NCBI RefSeq assembly: GCF_032452875.1
Contig: NC_083869.1
Span: 81,400,501-81,464,500, forward strand
Origin: Bos javanicus
Lineage: Eukaryota > Chordata > Mammalia > Artiodactyla > Bovidae
DNA length: 64,000 bases
Reading direction: 5' to 3'
Part shown: one piece after another, positions 21,207 to 33,297 of the stretch
Layout: each line of letters begins with the position of its first letter
Position numbering within the stretch: position 1 is the stretch's first letter
The notes under the pieces: generated by a model
What the model was told of the DNA's origin: nothing
Databases searched by the model: none
The model's input: only the letters and a program-made list of their open reading frames with translations
Program-made: the position numbers and the translations under genes

Positions 21207-21749
21207 CCAAGGAGCAGTGGCTGCGTGGGTGCAGGAGGGCTGAGAGGAGCCACTCCATGTTCAAGGTCAGGAGGGGCGGCGGTGAAGAGATACCCCACAT
21301 CCAAGGTAAGAGAAGCCCAAGTAAGACAGTAAGTGTTGCAAGAGGATATCAGAGCTCAGACACACTGAAATCATAATCACAGAAAACTAGTCAATCTAAT
21401 CACAAAGACCACAGCCTGGTCTAACTCAATGAAACTAAGCCATGTTGTGTGGGCCACCCAAGATGGGTGGGTCATGGTGGAGAGGTCTGACAGAATGTGG
21501 TCCACTGGAGAAGGGAATGCAAGCCACTTCAGTATTCTTGCCTTGAGATCCCCATGAACAGTATGAAAAGGCAAAATGATAGGATACTGAAAGAGGAACT
21601 CCCCAGGTCAGTAGGTGCCCAATAGGCTACTGGAGATCAGTGGAGAAATAACTCGAGAAAGAATGAAGGGATGGAGCCAAAGCAAAGACAATACCCAGTT
21701 GTAGATGTGACTGGTGATAGAAGCAAGGTCCAATACTATAAAGAGCAAA
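21207..21749 (+). mobile_element. BovB 5' UTR segment, inverted
   Basis: Sense BovB 5' UTR ('ggagcagtggctgcgtgg', 'aaggtcaggaggggcggcg') through the ATG-proximal region to 'aagagcaa'. That is precisely the element position where the antisense piece on its left ends, so 20444-21749 looks like one minus-strand BovB whose 5' end was inverted without loss at the switch point. An 8-bp string TTTTAGTT occurs at both outer borders of the whole complex (18625-18632 and 21754-21761) and may be its TSD. Confidence 0.88.
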
Positions 21750-21761
21750 AAGCTTTTAGTT

Positions 21762-22082
21762 TCTTTTATTTGAAGTTGTCATAGCAGCAAGAAGGAAGTA
21801 GCCTATATCACCATTCAAAAGAGATGATGTTCATTTACTGGACTTTGCATGGAAGAAAAATATATTTTTCTGGGGGAAAACTTCTCTATGATATTTCAAC
21901 ATGTCTTGTGACAAGTTTTTGCTCTGTTCTCTCTTGTCAAGGAAGTTTGTTTAGCAAACAACCTTGGAAACTGGATGTCCCCCTGGGCAAAGGGCAGATG
22001 AGTTTACTGATAAGAAAGGTAACGATAATATCTGCCTTTGAGGGGAGAGTCAGCTATGGTCATTAGTCTTCTTTAAAAGATG
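21762..22082. other. Unassigned spacer
   Basis: Unique DNA between BovB copies. A small plus-strand ORF (21824-22066) has no recognisable features. Confidence 0.5.
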
Positions 22083-22822
22083 TTCAGTTCAGTTGAGTTC
22101 AGTCGCTCAGTCGTGTCCAACTCTTTGCGACCCCATGAACCACAGCACACCAGGCCTCCCTGTCCATCACCAACTCCCAGAGTCCACTCAAACCCATGTC
22201 CATTGAGTCAGTGATGCCATCCAACCATCTCATCCTCTGTCGTCCCCTTCTCCTCCTGTCCTCAATCTTTCCCAGCATCAGGGTCTTTTCAAATGAGTCA
22301 GCTTTTCGCATCAGGTGGCCAAAATACTGGAGTTTCAGCTTCAACATCAGTCCTTCCAATGAACACCCAGGAGTGATCTCCTTTAGGATGGACAGGTTGA
22401 ATCGCCTTGCAGTCCAAGGGACTCTCAAGAGTCTTTTCCAACACCACAGTTCAAAAGCGTAGAATCTTCTGCACTCAGTTTTCTTTATAGTCCAATTCTC
22501 ACATCCATACATGACCACTGGAAAAACCATAGCCTTGACTAGATGGAGATTTGTATTGACAAAGTAATGTCTCTGCTTTTTAATATGCTATTGAGGTTGG
22601 TCATAATTTTCCTTTCAAGGAGTAAGCATCTTTTAATTTCATGGCTGCAGTCACCATGTGCAGTGATTTTGGAGCCCCTCAAAATTAAAGTCAGCCACGG
22701 TTTCCATTGTTTCCCCATCTTTTGCCATGAAGTGATGGGACTGGATGCCATGATCTTAGTTTTCTGAATGATGAGTTTTAAGCCAACTTTTTCACTCTCA
22801 TCTTTCACTTTCATCAAGAAAG
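22083..22822 (-). mobile_element. BovB LINE 3' end
   Basis: Antisense BovB starting with TTCAG tail units, truncated in the RT thumb ('ttcactttcatcaag'). The minus-strand frame at 22099-22530 retains RRLLRVPWTARRFNLSILKEITPG and DREAWCAVVHGVAKSWTRLSD. The border sequence gives at best a weak 7-base match for a TSD. Confidence 0.92.
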
Positions 22823-23129
22823 ACGAGGACTTTCCTAAACTTGGGGTTCCTAAGCTTTGATGTGAATCCACTGTGTGCACTGCATCCATCCATGCACCCA
22901 TGGAGTGAAGAGAACCCATGTCAATCTAAAGCTCCTGAGGCCTGCTGTGCCATGAGTACTAATTTCCCTTGTGTCTAACGCAGAAATCCTTGTCCATCTA
23001 TCTTACGATAGTATCCTAACTGGTTAGTTTGAAAATAAGGAAAAATCTCAGACCCTTTACTGTTGTTGACTTTGTGTATGGGTTAAGCTACTGATACTTC
23101 AGATTGTGCTTATTTCTTCAACATATATT
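22823..23129. other. Unassigned spacer
   Basis: No repeat or gene was recognised. Confidence 0.45.
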
Positions 23130-23720
23130 AACCCGTCTTCAAAAACACTCACAGGGATCTTAAGTTCAGTGTGTCTGAAATTGAACTCACTTTTGTTTCC
23201 CTAAACCATCTCTCCAAGTGATCCCTGTTATGGTAAATTTTACTGTGAATTACCAAAAGCAGAAACTTGAAAATAACCAGCCTCCACTTCCAATCATTTA
23301 CTGTCTTATTCCTGATGCTGTACACCCAAACCAGACCATTTTCATTCTTCACTTCTATTCTTAAACCAGAGAAAAATCTCGGAAGGGAGATCTAATTATT
23401 TTAATTCCTAATTTAAAATCTTTCAGTGACTTCTGTAAAATCAAAATCGTTCAACTTGGCTTCTGATGTTGCTGTTTCTACACCTGGCCTTTATGTCCAG
23501 CCTCACTGCTCATTCTTCTTTTTCCTGAACTCTTAGCTCTAGTTGTAAGAAATTTCTTCAGATGACTCCTGTGTGTTTTATTGTACCCCACATCACCTGG
23601 CCATACTGTTCCTTTGGCCTGGGACATTGTCTTTTCTGTTTTTCATCTGCCTGAAATGGGTGCAGACACTACATAAAACATTGAAGAAACCTCCTTCCTG
23701 TCCAAGGAATACAAATAGAT
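23130..23720 (+). repeat. L2 LINE 3' region remnant
   Basis: Sense L2-like text, strongly diverged: 'ctgaaattgaactcac', 'cttcagatgactcc', 'gttcctttggcctggga', 'gaaacctccttcctgtcc'. These follow the order of the L2 3' region (ORF end and UTR). L2 predates the placental radiation and is inactive. Confidence 0.65.
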
Positions 23721-24079
23721 ATTGTCAATATTACCTAATTAACAGTGGTAATTCTAGAATTAATACATTCAGAAATTTGCTTCACAAATTTGTAGAATTA
23801 ATTTCCTCAAAAGAAGCATCAACTTACACAGAAACTAAAAAAATAAACCACATTTTACTTAATTGATGAAGCATTCATGGGCATGGATGAGTGTGTATTT
23901 TATAAATTCTTAGCAGTGAGGGTACAATTAATTTTTAAGGATAAATAAAATTGATTTAAAAATATGTCTTCAATAATAGTCAGTGCTAAATTAAAGTATA
24001 ATTAACTGAAAAAATTAACTAATTCTAATTGGCTATATTAAACATAAGGTATTATTACTAAAATTAATGACCACTACAT
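23721..24079. other. Unassigned intergenic DNA
   Basis: AT-rich DNA; nothing recognised. Confidence 0.5.
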
Positions 24080-24275
24080 TTTGACACATTTTAAATCATT
24101 TGCTAGACAGTGTTATTTACATATGTTATTTAATCCTGATAGTATTCACATGGATGGATGCTCCTGTTAACTCATTTTACAGATGATGTAACTCAAGTTT
24201 AGAGAGGTTAACTTGACTGTGTCTTTGAGCCAGACTGACATAGAATATAAGCTCTGGTCCTCAAATTCCATAGTA
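24080..24275 (-). repeat. MIR SINE
   Basis: Antisense MIR with a readable core: 'ttatttaatcctgatag', 'tcattttacagatgatg', 'gtttagagaggttaac', followed by a degraded CACAGCTAGTAAGT-like part. Confidence 0.65.
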
Positions 24276-25169
24276 AACTTCTTTACTTGACAGGCTCGAC
24301 TGCATGCTATTAGCAGAGTGTCAATGGAAGATACAGTGCCCTCTCTAAAGTAATGGTAAATGTGATGAATGAAAATAGCCTGGCTGTTCCTCAGGAATTA
24401 TAATACCACTATTTTCTTGAACACCTGTCTTTCACACAAGTAAAATTATTTGCTAATGAACTTTGAAATTTGACGAAAATAAAAATCCTACTATGGTAAA
24501 TTATTTTACCGTTATTACTGCAGGAAAACTGAAGTAGGATATGGATTTCACATGGTGTTTCATCTAACTTTCTTCAGTTCAAAACCCTGGGTTACTCATA
24601 GTGTGGGGCTTTTTCATCACCACACTGCATATTGCCCTATGGTGAGTCCTTCCCAGACTATACTGAAGACTCTTGAAGACTAAAATTTAAGCTGATAACA
24701 CGTTTCTTAAAACTTATGTTTACTTTGGAACCAATGCCAAATTATGAAATGAAATACTTGGTCCCATTCAGATTATTTAAAGAATCAAGCTTTGTGATGT
24801 TACTGAAATGCTGGAAGATAAAGATACTGTCTTGCTGCTAAGAATATTGCAGCTAAACAATTAGAATTAATTCTTTACTTTGTGAAACTCACAAGGAGGC
24901 TTTTTCTTCCAAAACTACTGTGTCTTAAAAATTCTCTTTTAAGTACTTTCAACACAAGATTATTTCAAATTATGTTTGTAGCTTGCTAAAATTTGAAATA
25001 TGAATTAATCAAATTAATACTCATATGATTAAATTCATGTGACAAGTATCATAAAATTTCAGTTTTCAAAATTCATATTTGTTACAGAGGGTATATGTTA
25101 GTTGATTACTACAAGATGTAGTAAAGAATAGAGATTTTCAATCAAAACTCTAAAATTAGACCTGCTAGT
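24276..25169. other. Unassigned intergenic DNA
   Basis: AT-rich DNA; nothing recognised. Confidence 0.5.
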
Positions 25170-25376
25170 CCCCTTAGGCAATACTGTTTCCTTGTTGTGT
25201 GATATCACAAATTAATCTCCTTTCTTTGGCTTTCTCATCTATAAAATGTGGATGATCATAGTACCCATTCCAAAATATTTGTGTGTGGGTGTAGGTGTGA
25301 GAATCAAGGAGCTAGTTCATGTAGAGAGTTACAAAAATGCATGAGATATAATTTAATAAATATTAGCTAATTTCAT
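25170..25376 (+). repeat. MIR SINE
   Basis: Sense MIR: 'ctttctcatctataaaatg', 'gatgatcatagtaccc', 'gtgtgagaatcaagg', ending near 'aataaatattagcta'. It lies head-on against an antisense MIR to its right. Confidence 0.7.
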
Positions 25377-25515
25377 GTGCTAGACACTTGCTAAAGATAT
25401 GTATACATTATTTCATTCACTTAATGTACTAATTATATGAAATATGCTATTATTTTCATTGCATGGTGTGAGGAAACCAAGGTCTAGTGAAGTTAGGTTA
25501 ACGAGTTCATGGGTG
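25377..25515 (-). repeat. MIR SINE
   Basis: Antisense MIR starting with a 'gtgctagacacttgctaa' motif and ending in 'gaaaccaaggtctagtg'. It directly abuts the sense MIR at 25376. Confidence 0.55.
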
Positions 25516-25928
25516 TATTATTTTTTATTATCCATTATGTTTAGACATTTGTGAAATAAAATTTAAACAAAATTGCCCTGAAGCTCCCTAAATGGTTCAT
25601 CATTGATTCTAGATACTTGATGTCCTTATGCTTGTTGATCACAAAGAAATTTTATATTTAGCAATAAGATACCAGTATTATCAATATGTGATGTTGGTAT
25701 GAAAATACCTTTAACTAAAGCTAAATTCTAACAACATTGCTCTATAATTATAATATGAAGTCTAATTCTCATTTCTGTTTCCAAAATTTTTTTTTTAACT
25801 TTTATTGTATTTCATGTTTAATGTTGGTTTTCCCTTTCATAAAATTTTAGCATGGTGTTAGTGTTATGTACTTGACTCATTGTAGTTATATCTAAGTTGC
25901 ATCATTAATTTTTATATTGTACCTAGTA
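25516..25928. other. Unassigned spacer
   Basis: AT-rich; nothing recognised. Confidence 0.5.
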
Positions 25929-25937
25929 ACTTAACAG

Positions 25938-26212
25938 GAGAAGGCAATGGCACCCCATTCCAGTACTCTTGCCTGGAAAATCCCGTGGACAGAGGAGCCT
26001 GGTAGGCTGCAGTCCATGGGGTCGCTAAGAGTCAGAGACGACTGAGTGACTTCACTTTCAGTTTTCACTTTCATGCATTGGAGGAGGAAATGGCAACCCA
26101 CTCCAGTGTTCTTGCCTGGAGAATCCCATGGACGGGGGAGCCTTTTGGGCTGCCGTCTATGGGGTCGCACAGAGTCGGACACAACTGAAGCGACTTAGCA
26201 GTAGCAGCAGTG
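25938..26212 (+). mobile_element. Bov-A2 SINE, full-length dimer with TSD
   Basis: Two BovB-tail-derived monomers in tandem, joined by 'cttcactttcagttttcac'. The first starts 'gagaaggcaatggcacc', the second 'ggaggaaatggcaaccc'; a (CAG)n-like tail follows 'gaagcgacttagcag'. A perfect 9-bp TSD, ACTTAACAG, flanks it (25929-25937 and 26213-26221). Confidence 0.95.
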
Positions 26213-26221
26213 ACTTAACAG

Positions 26222-26439
26222 CTTTTCTTTCTGACTACATCATTCCATGGGTGTAAGGAAATAGGTATCCTTGCTCACTGTTGATGAGGATATAGAATGG
26301 TGTAATATTTCTGGAGAATAACTTGAAAATACCTACTAAAAGCCTTTTTAGTTCATTTACCCTTTAGCTATAGGTTTACTTACAGCAACCATAAGATTAT
26401 TCAGTGGTATGTTGGTTTACACTGGTTAAAAGAAAAAAA
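26222..26439. other. Unassigned spacer
   Basis: Possibly part of the older L1 that follows, but not assignable. Confidence 0.4.
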
Positions 26440-26690
26440 AAAGTTCTATTTTGCATATGGTACTATAAATTTTTGGGAATTTGCTATATGACTCAGGGAA
26501 CTCAAACAGGATTTCTGTGACAATCTACAAAGGTGGGATGGGGAGGGAGATGGAAGGGAGGTTCTGGAGGGAGGGAACATGGGTATACCTATGGCTGATT
26601 ATTGATGATGTATGACAGAAAACCACAAAATTTTGTAAAGCAAATATCCTTCAATTAAAAAAAATAAAGTGGAAAAAAAAAAACAAAACC
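26440..26690 (+). repeat. L1 3' UTR fragment
   Basis: Sense L1 3' end of ruminant type: 'tgggatggggagggagatgg', 'gggaacatgggtatacc', 'ttgtaaagcaaatatcc', then A-rich tail. Only the 3' UTR survives. Confidence 0.7.
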
Positions 26691-26892
26691 CAACAGAATG
26701 AGAGAAAAGCAAGTTCTTAGTTTTTTCTATGAAGGGAAATCAAGTAGATTAAAATGTACTAGATGATTGAATAATCTGGAATATTAAAAATGATATGAGA
26801 GAATTAGCTATAATAGTATGTGAAGTGTACACATACATATATATGTATATATCTTCATATATATATTTTTTTCCATAAATTCATAAATGGTA

Positions 26893-27030
26893 GATCCTCA
26901 GAGAAGGAAATGGCAACTCACTCCAATATTCTTTCTTGGGAAATCCCATGGACAGAGGAGCCTGACAGGCTACAGTCCATGGGGTCACAAAGTCAGACAC
27001 AACGACTAAACAACAACAATAATAATAGTT
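26893..27030 (+). mobile_element. Bov-tA SINE, 5'-truncated
   Basis: Sense Bov-tA from 'cagagaaggaaatggcaac' to a (CAA)n/(AAT)n tail. The tRNA-derived head is missing, so no pol III promoter remains. Confidence 0.88.
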
Positions 27031-27984
27031 GTTCAGTTAAAAAAAAAAACACACATAACATTTATACATTTACACATTTAGTTTTATAGACATGGAACAG
27101 GAAAGGGTCCTTTCTAAGGAATCCAGCCTTCCCTCAGTAATTCAGTATGGGAAAACGTGCTTTCCAGTGTTGATCCTGAGTACTTCTAATTAGACCAGCA
27201 GATTCCCTTGAGGAAAATAATATCAAGATGAATCACTGGGAACAAATGACAAGGCATTCCTTCCTCACTGCAACAGGATTGCACTGAAACTGAAGTAGCC
27301 CTGGTATAGCCTTTCCTAGCTTCTCTTGATACTAGGTGCAATGTCAGGTGGAAGGAATTCAAAGACTTTTCATGCCTTTGTCAGATTTTCTATTGGCTGT
27401 GTTTTCTTTAATGAAAGAATCTATGTATATGAAACATTTTTCTTCTGAGAGTTTATGTTTGTGAATTTTTGAATTACTGTTTATGGTTGTATTATTTCTC
27501 TGGTGAATTTCTTCTTGGATTTAGTCCATGAAAATATAAGCAGGGGACATTCATAAATACCATGAAAGTCACTAAGTTCATTTTCACAAATAAAATTCTC
27601 TGTTTTACTGAGGACCTCATTCTTCTCTGACATAAATTACCCCTTGTAATATTCTCCTGGTTCACCAAGCCAAGTAAATATAGCTTCCCCGACCCCCCAC
27701 CCCACCTCCCCCACTGCCTTAGATGTGTCTGATTCATCTAATCCCTTATATTCTTTCTGTTTAAGCTTGGCCAGAAGGAAGAAAATATATTTTACTCTAA
27801 AGAAATATTTTTATACTGTATTTGAAATGTTCTGACTGGTTGAATGTGTTGTGTTTATGGGTATATACAATCTCTGAAATGACATATGACTTCTAGATCA
27901 GGAACCTGAAAACTTTCTCTTAATGGGTAAATATTTCATACTTGTGTGACATAACATCTCTCTTGCAACTATCAGTTCTGTCCT
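27031..27984. other. Unassigned intergenic DNA
   Basis: Nothing recognised. A pyrimidine tract with C-rich core lies at 27685-27715. Confidence 0.5.
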
Positions 27985-28085
27985 TCTAGTTTGACAAAAC
28001 CCATAAAGAAGGCATAAACAAATGGACGTGGCTGTATTCCAATAAGACTGTTGCCAGCCTGTGGACTGTAGTTTGCCCACATATA
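27985..28085 (-). repeat. Ancient interspersed repeat fragment (family uncertain)
   Basis: The minus strand reads like a widespread mammalian repeat: 'gcaaactacagtccacagg' followed by 'ttattggaatacagccacg'. I recall this pairing from an old mammalian repeat but cannot name the family with confidence. Confidence 0.4.
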
Positions 28086-28510
28086 TTCTAGATTAATGGG
28101 AAAAGTAGTATTTTCTATTTTTTCTTGATTTTTCATGGTTTCTAACTTTTGATAACAGATATATTCATGTAGTGTCCAGAAATCACATCTCAAAAATTTA
28201 AAAATATTTATTCTAATGTTTAGTAAAGAAGGTACAAATATATACCTGCACTTATATTTACATTAAACACAGTCATCAGTTTTTGCTCTGTTCATACATA
28301 TTGCAATGAAGTATTTATACTATTGTTTTGGTCCCTTACATCATATTTATATTTAATTTCAGGATTTATAAATTTTTAAGATAGCAAAGACTTGAAATGT
28401 TTATTAGTCATTTTGTTGGGATCCACATTTGATTTCATAGAACTATTACCTTCATTTCCCCCATCCTATAAGTTTATTCATGTAAAAGCCAATTTACTTC
28501 TTTGACTTAC
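28086..28510. other. Unassigned intergenic DNA
   Basis: AT-rich; nothing recognised. Confidence 0.5.
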
Positions 28511-28868
28511 ATTATATACTATCTTAGTCTATTTGGGTTGCTACCAAAAAATACCACAGACTAGTTAGCTTAGGAACAATAAAAATTTATTTCTCACAGC
28601 TCTGGAGGCTGGGAAAAGGCACCACCATGGTTGTGTTTGGGTGAGGCGCCTCTTGATTTATAGCAGACCACTTCTTGTTGTGTTCTTTTCAAGAAGCCAG
28701 AGTTTCTCAAGAACCTCTTTTATAAGACACTGATGCCCTTCATGAGGGCTCCATTTTTATGATGTAAGCATGTTCCAGTGGTTCCACTCACCAACATGAC
28801 CACCTTGGGCATTTGATTTTCAGCATGAGAATTTTGCAGGGACACAAACATTCAGACAATAACATGTA
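28511..28868 (-). mobile_element. MaLR-type solo LTR
   Basis: Antisense mammalian-apparent LTR (MLT1/MST-like). Features are 'atttatttctcacagctctg' (AATAAA signal on the minus strand), 'cttttataagacac' (TATA-like on the minus strand), 'catgagggctcc', and 'gggacacaaacattcagac' at the right end. No internal sequence remains. Confidence 0.7.
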
Positions 28869-29587
28869 CCTCCTTGAAATATGGTAACAGAATGAAACCA
28901 CCAATCCCTATGCAATGTGCTTTACCTAGATTGATCAAAGGAGACAGTAGAAGAAATGAACTAAAGAAGAAAAATTAACTGCATTGTCATGTAGCATTGT
29001 AATGCCATCTTTGGCTAAAGTCTCTTAAGTATTAGCTTTTTAACCTCATAAATGAATTTCCTTGACAATCATCATTAAAGACAACTGGTTGACAGAAATC
29101 ATCACAGAACTGCACCATATCTTCAGTAAATTAATACTATTAAGGTTGAAAATAATTCAGTGTGTTGTTAGTCTTTATGTTTGGCCACACATTTTTAGAT
29201 GAGATAGTTTCTGTTTAAAGTTACATACTTATATGTTTATATACTTATAAATAAATTAAGGGAGCATGTTGTAATACATAAGCTAACTGCTAAAAAGATT
29301 ATAACAGAAGATAGAGTTAAGTAGTTGATACTGCAAAGACAAAAATAAATTATTAACAATTTTTTATCCAGAAAAAAATGAAAGGAAAAATAGAAAAGAT
29401 GCAGTGTAGAAATGATAAAGCAATTATATTTGTGATCATACAAAACTTAGATGTCATAAACACTTCATTAATAGAGTATAAAACTGAACTTTAAAAACTC
29501 CAACTATTCTCTAGTCTCTGAAAATTTGAATACCGAAAAGATATACTTCTAAATAATCTGGAAGTTAATGTTGAATCACAGTGGCAC
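28869..29587. other. Unassigned intergenic DNA
   Basis: Nothing recognised. A 68-codon minus-strand ORF (29237-29443) is hydrophobic by base composition only. Confidence 0.5.
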
Positions 29588-29656
29588 CAGGCTCCTCCGT
29601 CCATGAGATTTTCTAGGCAAGAGTACTGGAGTGGGGTGCCATTGCCTTCTCTGTAG
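29588..29656 (-). mobile_element. Bov-A2 SINE fragment
   Basis: Antisense 'ggctcctccgtccatgag' and 'gtactggagtggggtgcc', the first-monomer end of Bov-A2. Both ends are truncated. Confidence 0.85.
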
Positions 29657-29671
29657 AAAATATATAAAGCC

Positions 29672-29719
29672 TAATAAAAATAAATAAATAAATAATAAAT
29701 ATATATATATATATATATC
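29672..29719. repeat. (TAAA)n and (TA)n simple repeat
   Basis: AATA-rich stretch passing into a pure TA run just before the next LTR. Confidence 0.85.
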
Positions 29720-30070
29720 TGTCAGTGTGTTCAGGCTGCTATAACAAAAATGCCATAAATTGAGTGACTTATAAATTATTTATCATACATCTGGAGACTG
29801 CAAATCCTGGATTATGGAACCAGAAGATTTGGTTTGTGGTGAGGACACTCTTCCTGGTTCATAGATGGTCATCTCACTGTTAACTCATATGGCTGAAAGG
29901 ACAAAGGATCTTTCTGAAGATTCTTTTATAATAGTAATAGTCTCATTCACGAGGGCTCCACTCTCATGGCCTAATCATCAGCCAAATGTCCCACCTTCTA
30001 ATACCATCATCTTGGGGATTAGGATTTTAATATACAAATTTTAGGAAGACACAAACATTCATATCAAAAC
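29720..30070 (-). mobile_element. MaLR-type solo LTR
   Basis: Antisense: 'gttcaggctgctataacaaa' at the left, 'cacgagggctccactctcat', 'taataccatcatcttgggga', and 'gacacaaacattcat' at the right. It is a second, independent MaLR LTR of the same broad group as the one at 28.5 kb. Confidence 0.72.
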
Positions 30071-30114
30071 AATAATATAATTTGTAGTATATAGGTAACA
30101 ATACTTAAAGGCAA

Positions 30115-30322
30115 AGGCTTTCCTGGTGGCTCAGTGGTAAAGAATCTGCCTGTAGTATGGTTTGATCCCTGGATCTGGAAGATCCCCTGGATAAGGAAAT
30201 GGCAACCCACTCCAGTATTCTTGCCTGGGAAATCCCATAAACAGAGGAGCCTGGTGGGTTACAGTCCATGGGATCGCAAAACAGTTGGACACATCTTAAT
30301 GAGTAAAACAACAGCAACATTT
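30115..30322 (+). mobile_element. Bov-tA SINE, full length
   Basis: Sense copy with a readable tRNA-derived head: A-box-like TGGCTCAGTGGT and B-box-like GGTTTGATCCC, then the BovB-derived body ('cactccagtattcttgcc', 'ccatgggatcgcaaaac') and a CAA-rich tail. Possible short TSD TTAAAG on both sides is too short to be certain. This is the best-preserved pol III promoter pair among the SINEs here. Confidence 0.9.
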
Positions 30323-31035
30323 AAAGAAAAATTTGGAGCTCTAATAACTGCATCAAAAAAATAAAAAGAAGGGCTGCAATTTAACTGTTTAAGCTTTCAA
30401 CTCATGAAGCTGGAAAAAAGGCAGATTGAATATAACAATATTATCCTTTTAGCTCCTCCACAGTATTTCACTCCACAAATTTCACTAAAAATGTCAAGAT
30501 AAACCTTACATTTTTTAAAAAATTAGCTTTTTGGTCATGATGTTAGATGTGTGGTTATTGTATAGCTCCAAATCTGTTATTTTGAAAGATAGAGTTTATG
30601 AAAGGAAGAGCATAAAATGATACATTTATTAACAAATTAAAAAATGGTAGGAAAGCAAATAAAGACTAAATAAAATGCAATTTTAAAAGATAATGATATA
30701 AAATAATTAAACATATTTCTAATCTCATAAGAATCCTGAACAGTAATATTATTTGTACCTCCTTTGACAGATAAACAATAGTAGGGAGATAAATGTGATG
30801 AGTCAGAAATAAAAAGCTGATGTACTTTTCCCTCAAATTTTAGATAGTGAAATAGTAAGGGTTTGGAAATGGATATGATTTTTGAATAGTATTACAAAGA
30901 AAATATTGAAAATTTCCTCAGTCAATGGTGCATCTAAGTGAAATGGAAACAAATGTATTTGCTTAGAAATCTACTTGTTGAGAAGTGTGTGATTTAAATA
31001 TATATATATATATTTTTTAAAGTGATTTTAATTAT
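30323..31035. other. Unassigned intergenic DNA
   Basis: AT-rich; nothing recognised. Confidence 0.5.
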
Positions 31036-31224
31036 GGTGGTGGTATTAGTCACTCAGTGATGTCTCACTTTAGAACCTATAGACTGTAGCCCGCCAGTCT
31101 CCTCTGTCCTTAGAATTCTCCAGGCAAGAATATTAGAGTGGGTTGCCATTTCCTTCTTCAGGAGAAGTTCCTTACCCAGGGATTGAACCAGAGTCTCCTG
31201 CATTGTAGGCAGATTCTTATACCA
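31036..31224 (-). mobile_element. Bov-tA SINE
   Basis: Antisense copy with most of the tRNA-derived head kept ('gggattgaaccagagtctcc', 'gcagattcttata'). Diverged more than neighbouring copies. Confidence 0.88.
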
Positions 31225-32639
31225 TGGACTATATGACGGATGCTTGTAAAACATTTTTAAAAATATGTATACAAAACTTCTAAAATAAATTTACTCCTTC
31301 AATTGTCCATCCTACATTTGACAGAATATAGTTTTATGTACATTCTTCTTTATATAATGGCATTTCATGTCTGGTTTTACAGAACAAAAAATGAAAGATA
31401 AATTGAACAGCATAACATTGAGCATTATTGCAGTGAAGAATTAAAGTTTTTTTTTTCAGCTTCAAAATTGTGCTGCAAACATATGAACAATTTGAAAAGC
31501 CTTGTGACCATTGTATCTTTTCTATGTGATTCATGTTAAAAATACTTGTTAATTAATCTGGATCCAAGTGCCTATAATCAGACAGTGCAAATTAAGACTT
31601 CTATTATCATTGATAGAAGTAAACACAAATCAGGAGAAAATGGTTCCTTATATTCTAAACTGTGAAGTTTATATGAAAAATAAATTAACCATAAAATTAG
31701 AGTGCAGGCAGCTTTCTGAAGAAAAAGTCTTAAAGGTATTCTAAAATACTTAAAATACAATATTTCCTTAGCAGATTTAAATAGAGACACAAATTGAACA
31801 AGGAAATTTGAAAATTGGGCAAAATTTAGATTCCCTTCAAATTAACCTTTGCTTAAGATTCTTATAAAATGAATTGGGCTTACTGTAAGCTTCTATGCTA
31901 TAATTAAAAGAACAGATGAAATGTTCCATTTATTCCCTGGTCACCATAAACCTAGATATTCATAGCACTCTTTCCAAAATGGCTACCACCAACATTACTT
32001 TCCCAGAGAGGGAAAAACAAATTCTTTCAAAGAACAAAGGAGTAATATAAAAGAAAGTAGATTAAAAATACAGAGAAATGTGTATGTTTGAGGTTTAAAA
32101 TTTTTAATCAGGAAGGATTTGTACTTTCTTAAAAATCATACAGTCTTTTTAAACTTTTAATTTAGAGATAACTATATAGAGGAATGTGTAAAATTCAGAT
32201 AATTTGTTTCATAAAATAATTAGAAAAGAAAGATTATTGAGAAGGAAAAGATCTTAAGAATATATGAACACTAAACTCTTCTGGGGTGACAAGGAAAAGT
32301 AAAAATCTTATAACTATGAACCATGAAAAGTCTTTAGATTTGATTACAGACTATGAGACCATGTTTAAAAAGACTGATAATGGCAAGGATCTAGATATAT
32401 ATTGTAAATAATGGCTAAGCTATACTCATATCACTATTAAAAATATAGAAAATAGTTTAAGATATTTTAAGACCTTATTACAGTTTAAATTTGTTCCATA
32501 CATAATTTTAATTTAATCTAAAATCTAAGATATACTTTAATTTCAAAACAGATAAATCTGGGGTTTGCTAGATCAAGTTTGAACCACCCAATTTAGCAAT
32601 TACCTTTCTTTAGGTTTTGCTTTTATCATTGACATTTTC
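31225..32639. other. Unassigned intergenic DNA
   Basis: About 1.4 kb of AT-rich sequence without a recognisable gene or repeat. Confidence 0.5.
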
Positions 32640-33255
32640 AAAAAATTATTTTAAATTTTAAAATAATTTTAGAAAAAATGAGAGGAAAGTACAGAGATTT
32701 AACATCCCTTATCTCCACACATGTGTAGCCATCTTCATTATTAGCATCCTTCGGTAGGGTGGTACATTTGTTATCATTGGTAATCCTCCTTTATACATCA
32801 TACCCACCGAATGCCATAGTATATATTATGATGCACTGGTGGTGGCATATATTTCATGGGTTTGGACAAATGTATAGTGATTTATGCACGTTATAGTATC
32901 ATATAGAATATTTTTGCTGCCCTAAAAATTCTGTGTTCCACCTATTTATTGTTCCTCTCACCCCTAACCTTTGGCAACCACTAAATTCTTTGCTGACTTT
33001 GTAGTTTTACCTTTTTCCAGATGTCATATAGTTGGACTCATACAGTATGTTGCCTTTTCACATTGCTTCTTTCACTTGGTAATATGAAGTTATGATTTCT
33101 CTGTGTCTTATCATGGCCTATTTCTGTTTGGTTTTGTTTGTTTTTCTTGTTCATTTCTTTTTAGGGCCAAATAATGTTATGTTGTCTGGGCGTATTACAG
33201 TTTATTTATCCATCCACCTGTTGAAGGGCATGTTCATTGCTTCCAAGTTTTAGCA

Positions 33256-33297
<42 letters not shown>

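Noticed and set aside
30115..30190. tRNA-like A and B boxes
   Set aside because: They belong to the tRNA-derived head of a Bov-tA SINE and do not form a cloverleaf tRNA gene.
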